Positions 1 to 7,000 of a stretch of 13,154 nt of DNA are shown here, in pieces (position 1 is the stretch's first letter; each line of letters begins with the position of its first letter). The notes under the pieces were generated by a model. The model saw nothing but the letters and a program-made list of their open reading frames with translations. It was not told where the DNA came from and searched no databases. Source of the stretch: JACVRM01 sp046262315 (GTDB lineage Bacteria > Actinomycetota > Thermoleophilia > Gaiellales > Gaiellaceae); the NCBI GenBank assembly GCA_046262315.1, contig JBHEMZ010000124.1, forward strand, positions 1 through 13,154, read 5' to 3'. A program made the translations under genes and the position numbers.

Positions 1-141
1 ACCGCTTCGCCTACCGCACGAGCGCTCATCGCGCTCGCGCGCTCCCCGGCTACCTGCGCTGGTACAACCGACACCGACCGCACAGCTCGCTCGGCGGCCG
101 TCCGCCGATCAGCCGCGTCTCACAGGTCTGTGGGTCCCACA
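1..141 (+). mobile_element. Right end of an IS481-type insertion sequence
   Basis: The transposase tail runs to the element end. The sequence TGTGGGTCCCACA at 129-141 ends in ACA, matching the TGT...ACA termini usual in this family, so the boundary is placed after base 141. The left end is outside the window, so neither the full terminal repeat nor the duplicated target can be checked. The boundary could be off by a few bases. Confidence 0.6.
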
Positions 142-146
142 ACTAG
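1..146 (+). CDS. IS481-family transposase, C-terminal end (5' partial)
   Basis: The frame starting at base 3 encodes the last 47 residues of a DDE integrase-type transposase; the start lies outside the window. The tail reads GYLRWYNRHRPHSSLGGRPP, the typical end of the rve-type integrase core in IS481-family (and related IS3-type) transposases. The enzyme would catalyse cutting and strand transfer of its own element. The TAG stop at 144-146 falls inside a CTAG sequence that looks like the target site rather than the element (see the repeat entry). The last codons overlap the probable terminal inverted repeat. Family assignment rests on this short tail only, but the motif is characteristic. 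The D, D and E catalytic residues cannot be seen here. Confidence 0.85.
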   Translation, partial: RFAYRTSAHRARALPGYLRWYNRHRPHSSLGGRPPISRVSQVCGSHN

Positions 147-147
147 T
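129..147. repeat. IS481 terminal palindrome plus ACTAGT target site
   Basis: TGTGGG-T-CCCACA (129-141) is a 6-bp inverted repeat around one base, at the probable tip of the element. It is followed by ACTAGT at 142-147. IS481 and IS1002 of Bordetella are known to insert at NCTAGN and duplicate six bases, and ACTAGT fits that consensus. The CTAG core supplies the TAG stop of the transposase on the plus strand (144-146) and the TAG stop of the neighbouring gene on the minus strand (143-145). Confidence 0.5.
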
Positions 148-589
148 CGGAGGCGCGCGCGGCGGCGAAGCGCCGCTTCGAGCTCAGGCGCCCGTCCACG
201 AAGCAGAACTGGTACGTGCCGGTGGCGCCGACGACACCGTAGTACCAGCACTCGACCTCGAGCCCCTCGACCCGCACCGTCGTGCGCTCGTCGGGCGCGC
301 CGGCGAGCGAGCGGAGTCGCTTTGCGAGGGTACCTCCGTGGACGCCGGCGAACTCCGCGCTCGAGATCTGCTGCGCACTCTGCCCGTCACCGCCGTCGCG
401 CTCGACAAGCTCGCCGACGTCGTCGCGCAGGTCGGAGCCGCGCGCGAGCAGCGACGGGCCGGCCCCGACCAGCACGGCTACGGCCACGAGCACAACGACG
501 ATCCGCGTGATCGTCACGCTCAAGAGTTCCCCCGCGGTGCTGCCGCTCCTGCCTGGTCTGACTCCCCCGGCCGCCGCATACTTCCGCAT
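143..589 (-). CDS. Small membrane-anchored protein with BamE/SmpA-like extracytoplasmic domain
   Basis: The product is 148 residues long. It has a short basic N-terminus, one membrane segment at about residues 26-44 (TRIVVVLVAVAVLVGAG) and an outside domain. ATG at 589 is chosen because AGAGGGG precedes it; a TTG or GTG near residues 23-25 just before the membrane segment is possible. Residues 86-100 (GGTLAKRLRSLAGAP) followed by ECWYY and TYQFCFVDGRLSS resemble small proteins of the SmpA/OmlA (BamE-like) or BLIP-like fold, where a helix ending in a G-x-P turn precedes a sheet. Cys114 and Cys129 could form a disulfide. It begins 21 bases after the upstream permease stop and may be the last gene of that operon. 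Its stop lies in the IS481 target CTAG and is preserved. Function is unknown and the fold assignment is tentative. Confidence 0.7.
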   Translation of the reverse strand: MRKYAAAGGVRPGRSGSTAGELLSVTITRIVVVLVAVAVLVGAGPSLLARGSDLRDDVGELVERDGGDGQSAQQISSAEFAGVHGGTLAKRLRSLAGAPDERTTVRVEGLEVECWYYGVVGATGTYQFCFVDGRLSSKRRFAAARASD

Positions 590-610
590 CAACCCCTCTA
601 CACATCAATC

Positions 611-1507
611 TCACAGCACGAAATCGCGCCGCCAGCGCCGGAGGATCTGCCACTGCACGAGCACGATGGCCGCGGTGAGCGCGAACATGACCACCGTCGC
701 GGAGGCCGCGTACCCGTACCGGAGGTACTCGAATGCGTTCCGGTACACGAACACCGGCACGTAGGTCGTCGCGTACGGAGCCGGTCCTCCGTCGGTCACG
801 ACAAGCGCCGGGACGAGCGTCGCCTGGAGGCTGTAGATCGTGTCCCGGCAGAACAGCAGCACCAGCGCCGGCGCCATCAGCGGCAAAGTCAGCCGACGGA
901 ACGCGGCGAACGACGATGCGCCCTCGACGGCGGTCAGCTCGTGCAGCTCGTCCGGAATCGCGCGCCGCACCACGAGCAGGATCACGAAGCCCTCACCGAT
1001 CGTGAAAAGCGCCATGAGCACGATGCCGAGCCGCGCGTGGTCCGGATCCGTCAGCCACATCGGCAGCCGCCCGCCCCAGAACGTTCGTTCAGGCTCACCG
1101 CCGAGGCCGAGCAGCAGATTGATCGGCCCGAAGAGCGGGTTGAGAAGCCACAGCCAGAGCAGCCCGCAGGCGACGTCGGGGACGATCGACGGAACGACGA
1201 CCGCCGCCCGGCTCGCCGAAGCACCACGGAAGCGTGAGTGGAGTAGCAGCGCGAGTCCGAGCGCCGCGAGCAGCCTCAGCGGGACGCCGAGAGCGGCAAA
1301 CTGCAGGGAGTTGCGGAGCGCACGGGCGAAGACGTCGTCGTGCCAGAGCTCGCGGAAGTTGCCCAGGCCGACGAAGGTCGGAGAGCCGATGAGATCCCAG
1401 TCGCTGAGCGCGAGCGCGAACGTGGCCGCGGCGGGAACGACCACGAGCGCGCTGAGGCCGAGCGCATAGGGAGCGAGCAGCAGGAGACACCGGCTGCGCT
1501 CGCTCAC
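611..1507 (-). CDS. Carbohydrate ABC transporter permease, MalF/UgpA type
   Basis: The product is 298 residues, normal for this family, and forms part of the membrane channel of a CUT1-type sugar importer. Six hydrophobic segments are visible, at roughly residues 9-31, 67-90, 103-122, 160-180, 208-220 and 266-287. The cytoplasmic EAA loop that docks on the ATPase is at about 190-211 (ELTAVEGASSFAAFRRLTLP), with the conserved Gly and the terminal LP. The start is GTG at 1507, four bases after the binding-protein stop, with AGGTGA overlapping that stop as ribosome binding site. It therefore looks translationally coupled to the binding protein. The substrate cannot be read from the sequence. No ATPase gene is in the window, so a shared MsmX/UgpC-like ATPase encoded elsewhere would be needed. 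Confidence 0.92.
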   Translation of the reverse strand: MSERSRCLLLLAPYALGLSALVVVPAAATFALALSDWDLIGSPTFVGLGNFRELWHDDVFARALRNSLQFAALGVPLRLLAALGLALLLHSRFRGASASRAAVVVPSIVPDVACGLLWLWLLNPLFGPINLLLGLGGEPERTFWGGRLPMWLTDPDHARLGIVLMALFTIGEGFVILLVVRRAIPDELHELTAVEGASSFAAFRRLTLPLMAPALVLLFCRDTIYSLQATLVPALVVTDGGPAPYATTYVPVFVYRNAFEYLRYGYAASATVVMFALTAAIVLVQWQILRRWRRDFVL

Positions 1508-1511
1508 TGCG

Positions 1512-2780
1512 TCACCTGCGGGCGCGGGCGAAGAGCGGTTCGCTCACATCTGCAGCGCGCCGGGCGACCCGCTCGGCCGGCGCGCCGCGACAGAGCCCTT
1601 CCTCGAGGATCGGTTCCACGGCGTCCTCGATCTCCGGCCAAGTTGACACGGTCGGAACCCGCCGGATGTGCGGGATCGCGTCGAGGAACACCCGCGAGCT
1701 GCGGGGCCGGGACTCCGGATCGAGGAACGCCCCCGACCGCGCCACCTCCTTCAGCGACGGCACGGTGCGCCCCGATGCCGCCGTGATGCGCTGCCCCTGG
1801 GGCCCGATAGCAAACTCGATGAAGTCCCAGGCGGCATCCTTGCTGTCTGACTGAGCGGTCATGCAGTACGCGTCGGAGTGAAGGATCCCGGCCGGCCGCG
1901 AGTGCCTGGGCAGCGGCGCGACGTCCCACTCGAAGTCGCGGATGGTGCGGAAGGTCGGCGTCGACCGCCGCGACGACAGCAGCATCGCGAGACGCCCGCT
2001 CTGAAAGCGTGTTTCGTCGTCTTCCGCCTCGACCTCCTGCTCGGTCGGGATGACGGCGTGCACGCCGCGCAGCTCGAAGAACTTGCGCATCGCCTCGACC
2101 GCGTTCGGTGAGTCGAGCGTCAGCCGCCTTGGGTTCTCGGGATCGTCGACGATCTCGCCGCCGTTCGACCATACGAAGGGTGCCAATCGGATGATTGAGG
2201 GCTCCACCCCGAGGCCGTACAGCTCGTAGCGCCCCTTGCCGTCGGTGTTTCGCGTCAGCTTGACCGCAACTTCCAGCATCTCGTCCCACGTCCAGCCGGC
2301 TTGCGGCGGCGGCACGCCGTAACGGCGAAACAGATCCCGGTTGAAGTACACGACGAGGCTCGAGATGTTCTGCGGCAGGCACAGAAGCTTTCCGTTCCAG
2401 CGGAACGCGTCGAGCGCCTGCGCGTAGAAGTCGCCCTGCTCGAACTCCTCGGACTCGTCCACACGGTCCTCGAGCGGCTCGAGAGCGCCGCGCGCGGCGA
2501 ACTGGCCGTAGTAGCGGTAGTTGATGAGGAACACGTCCGGTGGGCTGCCGCCCGCTAGCTGACGTGCCTACATAGGTTCTGAACGGCTGATGGTTACGTC
2601 CGGCTGCTGCCGCTCGTAGACCGCGATCACGTTGCGAAAGGCCTTGATCTCTTCGGGATCTCCGAAGGTCAGGAACGACACGGTACCCCGGGCGCCGCCA
2701 GCGTCGTCGCTTCCACCGCACGCCGTCGCGGCGGCGGCGAACATCATCGCCGCCAACAGGATCGCAATCTCACGCATCAT
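1512..2780 (-). pseudogene. Extracellular sugar-binding lipoprotein (family 1), split by an in-frame TAG
   Basis: The N-terminal part (2780 to 2571) encodes a lipoprotein signal with lipobox ATAC (Cys21), then TVSFLTFGDPEEIKAFRNVI, the typical start of a family 1 solute-binding domain. After residue 70 comes TAG (2568-2570), and the same frame resumes with ARQLAGGSPPDVFLINYRYY and runs 351 more codons to TGA at 1512. AGGSPPDVF is a hallmark of these proteins. With the stop read as sense, the product would be 422 residues, the usual length. The start is ATG at 2780 with GGAG eight bases upstream. The binding-fold features (WTWDEM, SNGGEIVDD, DSKDAAWDFI) all lie after the stop. The region around the stop may also lack a few residues. 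An internal start (for example GTG at 2534) would fall inside the domain and give no exported protein. It is either a recent nonsense mutation or a sequence error. Confidence 0.85.
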
Positions 2781-2805
2781 GGCGAGATCTCCATTTGCAT
2801 GTGAG

Positions 2806-2819
2806 TGAAGAGTGCTTCA
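2806..2819. promoter_or_regulatory. Dyad TGAAG-N4-CTTCA in the permease/binding-protein gap (possible operator)
   Basis: The 112-base gap between the MalG-type permease and the binding protein contains TGAAGAGTGCTTCA, a 5-bp dyad with a 4-base centre, about 26 bases upstream of the binding-protein start. Sugar operons are often controlled by LacI-type repressors that bind similar TGAA...TTCA dyads, but the central CG usual for that family is absent. A weaker dyad, GGGAAT (2846-2851) with ATTCCC (2868-2873), lies next to it. No convincing promoter was found here. This is weak evidence. Confidence 0.2.
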
Positions 2820-2892
2820 AGCGAATGGCGAGTGAAAGTGCAATGGGGAATATCACGAGCGGCTATCATTCCCTGCTCGCGATCTCGTCCGT

Positions 2893-3720
2893 TCACGGCT
2901 CGACGCGGCCGGGCCGCCAGGCTTCGTGCAGGAACCAGCGCTGGGCGACGAGGAATGCCGCCACCGCGGGAACTGTCGCCACGACCGCGGCTGCCAGGAA
3001 GATCGGGTAGTCGCCGCGGTCGAGCTGCTCGAGGGAACGCAGCCGCAGCGGCAGCGTGTACAGGTCTGGGTCGAAAAGGTAGACGAGCGGATCGAGAAAA
3101 TTGCCCCATGAAGTGATGAAAGCGAGCAGCGCGACCGCGGCCGTTGCAGGACGCACGAGCGGCATGGCGACGTGGCGCCAGATTCCGAAAGGGGTGAGAC
3201 CGTCGAGGCGCGCCCCGTCCAGGAGATCGCGGGGGACGCGGGCGAAGTTGAGCCAGTACACGAGCACGTACAGCGGCGACATCCCGAGGAGCGCCGGTGC
3301 GACGAGGGGCCCGAACGTGTCGATCAGCCCGAGCTCCCTGTAAAGCGCAAAGCGGGGGATGAGCAGCGCGGTCGTGGGGATCATCAGGGCGATGAGCGAT
3401 ACCGCGACCACGGTGTTCGTCAGCCGTCGCGGGAGCTGCGCGAGCGCGTATCCCGCCCAGGAGGCGACGAGCACGCTGAGCGGTACCGCGAGCGCCGCGA
3501 CGGCGAGCGAGTTCAGCACCGCCCGGCCTAGCTCGACGAGCTCGAAGGCGCGCTCGTAGTTGCCGAAGGCGAGCGGCCCCGGCAGCAGGTCGGCGCTCCG
3601 TGGCGGCGGCAGCCCGGCCGCGCGCAGCGACCCCGAGACCATGAAGACGAGCGGAAGCACGAACAGCACCGCCACGGCAGCGGCCACCAGCGCACGTGCA
3701 CGACCCGACCGCTGCCCCAC
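2893..3720 (-). CDS. Carbohydrate ABC transporter permease, MalG/UgpE type
   Basis: From GTG at 3720 the product is 275 residues, the usual length. It has six hydrophobic segments, starting at about residues 10-29 (LVAAAVAVLFVLPLVFMVSG). FGNYERAF at 52-59 is the common 'nY..a' stretch before the second membrane segment. The EAA loop is at about 165-191 (DLLDGARLDGLTPFGIWRHV followed by AMPLVRP). The protein would be the second channel subunit of the importer whose other parts lie downstream. The start is uncertain: no good Shine-Dalgarno precedes 3720, and the frame stays open to an ATG at 3930, but the extra 70 residues are Arg/Pro-rich, unlike any permease, and come from hairpin-rich DNA. 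Usually the MalG-type gene is last in the operon; here it comes first. Confidence 0.88.
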   Translation of the reverse strand: MGQRSGRARALVAAAVAVLFVLPLVFMVSGSLRAAGLPPPRSADLLPGPLAFGNYERAFELVELGRAVLNSLAVAALAVPLSVLVASWAGYALAQLPRRLTNTVVAVSLIALMIPTTALLIPRFALYRELGLIDTFGPLVAPALLGMSPLYVLVYWLNFARVPRDLLDGARLDGLTPFGIWRHVAMPLVRPATAAVALLAFITSWGNFLDPLVYLFDPDLYTLPLRLRSLEQLDRGDYPIFLAAAVVATVPAVAAFLVAQRWFLHEAWRPGRVEP

Positions 3721-3805
3721 GGCCCGAACTCTAGGCGCGGGACGCAGCCGGACGGGGCAGTCCCCTGCGGGAACGGATCCTGCTTCGCCGAGGGAGGGCC
3801 GGGAA

Positions 3806-3874
3806 CCGCCGGTCCTGGCAGCTGCCGTAAGACAGGCGCCGAGGGCAGACCGGCGGAGGCGGGGTTCCCCCGCC
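3806..3874 (-). other. Candidate structured leader RNA upstream of the transporter operon
   Basis: Read on the minus strand, GGCGGGG-GAA-CCCCGCC forms a perfect 7-bp hairpin (arms 3868-3874 and 3858-3864). One base later CCGCCGGTC (3856-3848) pairs perfectly over 9 bp with GACCGGCGG (3814-3806), enclosing a 33-base loop that contains the palindrome GGCAGCTGCC. The structure ends about 86 bases before the permease start. I compared it by eye with the c-di-AMP, cobalamin, FMN, TPP, guanidine and SAM riboswitch cores and found none. In such GC-rich DNA some stems arise by chance, so this is a candidate only. Confidence 0.3.
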
Positions 3875-3913
3875 GCAGCCACAACGCGGCCCCGGCGCGT
3901 CTGACTCAAACGC

Positions 3914-3959
3914 CCCCCGGAAGTCGTCATGGCCCGCGCAGCGGCCGGACTTCCGGGGG
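3914..3959 (-). terminator. Second long hairpin, possible tandem terminator
   Basis: CCCCCGGAAGTC (3914-3925) is perfectly complementary to GACTTCCGGGGG (3948-3959): a 12-bp stem with a 22-base loop. On the minus strand it is followed by GCGTTTGAG, a short T run. It sits four bases beyond the first terminator and could back it up, isolating the transporter operon from the propeller gene. The large loop and short T tail make it a weaker terminator than its neighbour. Confidence 0.4.
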
Positions 3960-3963
3960 CAAA

Positions 3964-3993
3964 GGAAGGGGCCGCCTTTCGGCGGCCCCTTCT
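3964..3993 (-). terminator. Intrinsic terminator of the propeller gene
   Basis: GAAGGGGCCGCC (3965-3976) and GGCGGCCCCTTC (3981-3992) form a perfect 12-bp stem. On the minus strand the loop reads GAAA, a stable tetraloop, and the stem is followed by CTTTGCC. It lies 26 bases after the stop codon at 4019. The T tail is short, as is common in GC-rich actinobacteria. Confidence 0.75.
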
Positions 3994-4018
3994 CAGAGCG
4001 CGATCTGATTCGCTCGGG

Positions 4019-7000
4019 CTAGTTCATCTGGAGGTTGAAGACTCCTCCGCCGAAGGCCGCGACGATGATGCGGCGCTCGGACTGAATCGCCTCGAGGTCG
4101 GAGATCGGGTAGCTCGGCAGACCAGGCGTCGCGACGATCCAGTCGCCGGACGGCACGATCCGCTCCGCAACTCCGAAGTCCGTTGCGACGTACAGGTTAC
4201 CCGTCGCCTCGTCCTTCGTGATGTCCGTTGCCGGGATGTCGCCGAAAGCGCCCCAGCCGGTGCCGTCGAGGAGCGTCCACGTCGCCGTCTGAGTGGACGG
4301 GTTGTAGAACACCTCGAACACGTGGCCCGGGTTGTCCGTGTCGCGAGTGCCGGCTCCGCCGGCGATCGCGTCGTTCGTGTTGAACCCGGCGTACGTGATG
4401 TACGCGTGGTTCGAATTGGACGGATCGGCGTAGATGGACGTGATGTAGCGGTTCGGGTCGTTCGAAGCGGTCGTATCGATCCGCCTGAACGTGACGGCCC
4501 CGTGAACGGGGTTGTTCACGTTCTTCGAGATGAACACCCGACCGCGGCTCGTCGCCGCCCACAGCGTCGCCGTGTTCGCCTTCGACCGCTCGGCCTGCGC
4601 GACGACGCCACCCGCACGATCGCTGCCGTACGGACACGCAGCTGCGAAGTTCGCCGGCGGCGCGCCCGGCGCATTCGGGTTGACGTCGGTGCACGTCAGC
4701 CGACCCGCGACGCCCGGATTGCCGAGCGGCTTCCAGTCGTCGCAGATGTCGTTGAGCGAGAAGACGCCGTCCTCGTCGACGTCGGCGTCGCCGTACCAGC
4801 TGTTGCAGTGCTGGCGATGCTTGGCGATCGACAGGTGCGACCCGAAGCTGTTCGACCGGAACACGTGCTCCAGACCGGTGAAGAGCCGCTGTGAGACGCG
4901 CGGATCCGCGATCACCTCAGTGATGAACTCGCGGCCCTCGTCCCCGTAGCAGCAGTCGGGCCTGACGCCCGGCGGATAGAAGAACGTGTCCGCCGTCCAG
5001 TTCTGGTCGACCTGGTCGAGGTGCGAGTACGAGACCTGAGACGCACCGGTCTGATACGACGAATGCGTCAGGTTCGGATCGAAGATGTCGAACGCCGGCG
5101 CGCCGCCGTCCGCCACGTTGGTCTCGATCCAGGTCTCACGGTCGCCCAGCGTCTCGAACGTGCCGTTGTCCTGGGTGCCGATGGACAGGTTCTGCGTGTT
5201 CGTCGGGTTGTAGGCGACGTTGTACGGCTGCAGCGTGTTCATGCCGCGGTTGATGTCTTTGAGCACCTGCGGCACCCGCGAGAGCACGAGCTGGCAGAAC
5301 GTGAGGTTCACCCCCGTGTACTGCTTCGGGTTCACGCAGTCGCCGTTGTCGTTCACCATCACGCCGTTCGAGCGCATGACCCCGCCGTCGCCCACGTCGA
5401 AGAACTGGCGCGGGTTGTTCGGGTTGAAGGCCAGCGCGTGGTGATCGGGATGGATGGCGTTCGGGTGTATCTGGTCGGTCGTGTCCTCCGTCATGTCCGT
5501 GAAGTACACGACGCCCGGAGCCTGGTCGGCGTTCTCGCTGTAGAGGACGGCACGCCCGCTGGAGCGGCCGGTCACCCAGTTGTTCTCCGAGTACCTGTTG
5601 GACCCGGAGACGTAGACCTTGTTGTCGGACGCATCGTCCACCGCGGTCATGCGGATGTCGTACGAGCACTGACCGTCGCAGTAGCCCCACGAGCTGAACC
5701 TCGGAGGATCGGTCACGTCCGGGCCAGAGAGGTCGATCCAGGCCCCGGCGACGGTCGCCGCCGCGGGGGTCAGCACGTTGTCGTTACGACGGACTCGCGA
5801 GCCGGGATCAACACCGGCGGCCACATACATGCGCGTGACCGCGCCGGGCCGGGCGACGATGTCGAACTCGTCGCGCTCGGTCGAAGCAGGGCCGACGGGA
5901 GCCATGATGCGCTCCCAGGAACTCGGCGCGCCGTTCGACTTCGACCGCCAGATGCCACGGCCGACAGCGTTGGCATAGACCGTGTTCGGGTCGTTCGGGT
6001 CCACCATGACGCGGCGGACGCCGCGCGGCGAGCACGGGCGGCCGTTGAGGGCCTCGGTCAGGTCGCCGACACACTGACTGGGATCGGTCGTCCCGTTGTG
6101 GACGAACTCCCATGACTGGCCACCGTTGAGCGAGCGGTACAGGCCCCACTTCGGGGCACCCGGGATGATCGACTGGACGCCGCCGCAGCATGACTCGCTG
6201 ATGCCGAGGATGGCACGACCCGTGCCGACATAGACGGTGCCGTTCGGGGAGATGTCGATCGTGCTGGCGCCGCGGAAGCGGAAGACGTCCGTGCCCAGCG
6301 GGCCCGTCCAGGAGTCGCCGCCGTCGGTCGACTTGTAGACGCCGAGGCCGGCGACGCAGCCCGAGCCGCACATGTTGAACTCGCCCGTGCCGACCCAGAT
6401 CGTGTTACCGCTCGGGTCACGTGGGTCCCTGGCGATCGAGTTCGTGGTCTGCGTCTCGAACGTGCCGGAGAGGAACGTCCACGTCGGGTTGGCGGCGAGT
6501 GCGTTGTTCGTGCGATAGACGCCGCCCGTCGCGTTCGTTACCCACATGCGGCACTTGAACGTGGTACAGGTCTTGTCGATCAGGACGTCCGTGATGCGGC
6601 CGCCGGCCGAATAGTTGATACCTCCGACGTACACCGACCGGTCGCGGAAATCGTTGAACGGATAGAGCGCGTTCGTCGGACCGAGCCTCGACCAGAGACC
6701 GGCGCCGGCGTTGGTCGGGCCGCCGGAGCGGGCCTGCATCGCCTGCCAGTCCTTGCGCGCGCCGATCAGGCTGGCGGCCGGGATGTCCGTGGCCGGATAC
6801 GCATCCTGGATCCACCTTTCGGCGCCCCAGCTGCTATCCGCGCTGCCCTCGTTGCGCGAGCCGACCGCAGTCTGCGTAAGCGCACCGAGCCGCTGCTTCT
6901 TGCGAAGCAGCGGCGGCGTCTTGCCCTCGGCCCGGCCCGCGGCCAGCTGAAGCTGGTCACGCGCGGCCAGGTCGGAGCCGGCACCGCCGGTCACGGCTGC

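Larger units (their letters stand above)
3721..4018. other. Gene-free GC-rich stretch (about 300 bp) between propeller gene and transporter operon
   Basis: No convincing gene is seen. It holds, in the minus-strand order of transcription, the terminator of the propeller gene (3993-3964), a second long hairpin (3959-3914) and a compact two-stem structure (3874-3806) close to the first permease gene. No clear -35/-10 pair was found for the transporter operon. TTGAGT around 3902-3907 on the minus strand is the nearest -35-like hexamer but lacks a partner. Confidence 0.6.

Noticed and set aside
338..1237. 299-codon plus-strand frame opposite the MalF-type permease
   Set aside because: It is an antisense shadow full of Arg, His and Glu with no recognisable domain, while the minus strand encodes a permease with its EAA loop.
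2534..2571. Frameshift, or two separate genes, in the sugar-binding protein
   Set aside because: Both parts are in the same frame and joined by a single TAG. The apparent start at 2534 is the Val codon inside the conserved PPDVF motif.
3721..3910. Known riboswitch or RNase P-type RNA upstream of the importer
   Set aside because: I compared the strand by eye with c-di-AMP, cobalamin, FMN, TPP, SAM, guanidine and RNase P cores. Only short resemblances such as GGGGGAACC were seen, without the other conserved blocks.
3721..3930. N-terminal extension of the MalG-type permease to ATG 3930
   Set aside because: The extra 70 residues are basic, unlike any permease N-terminus, and come from hairpin-rich DNA. 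GTG 3720 gives the normal length.
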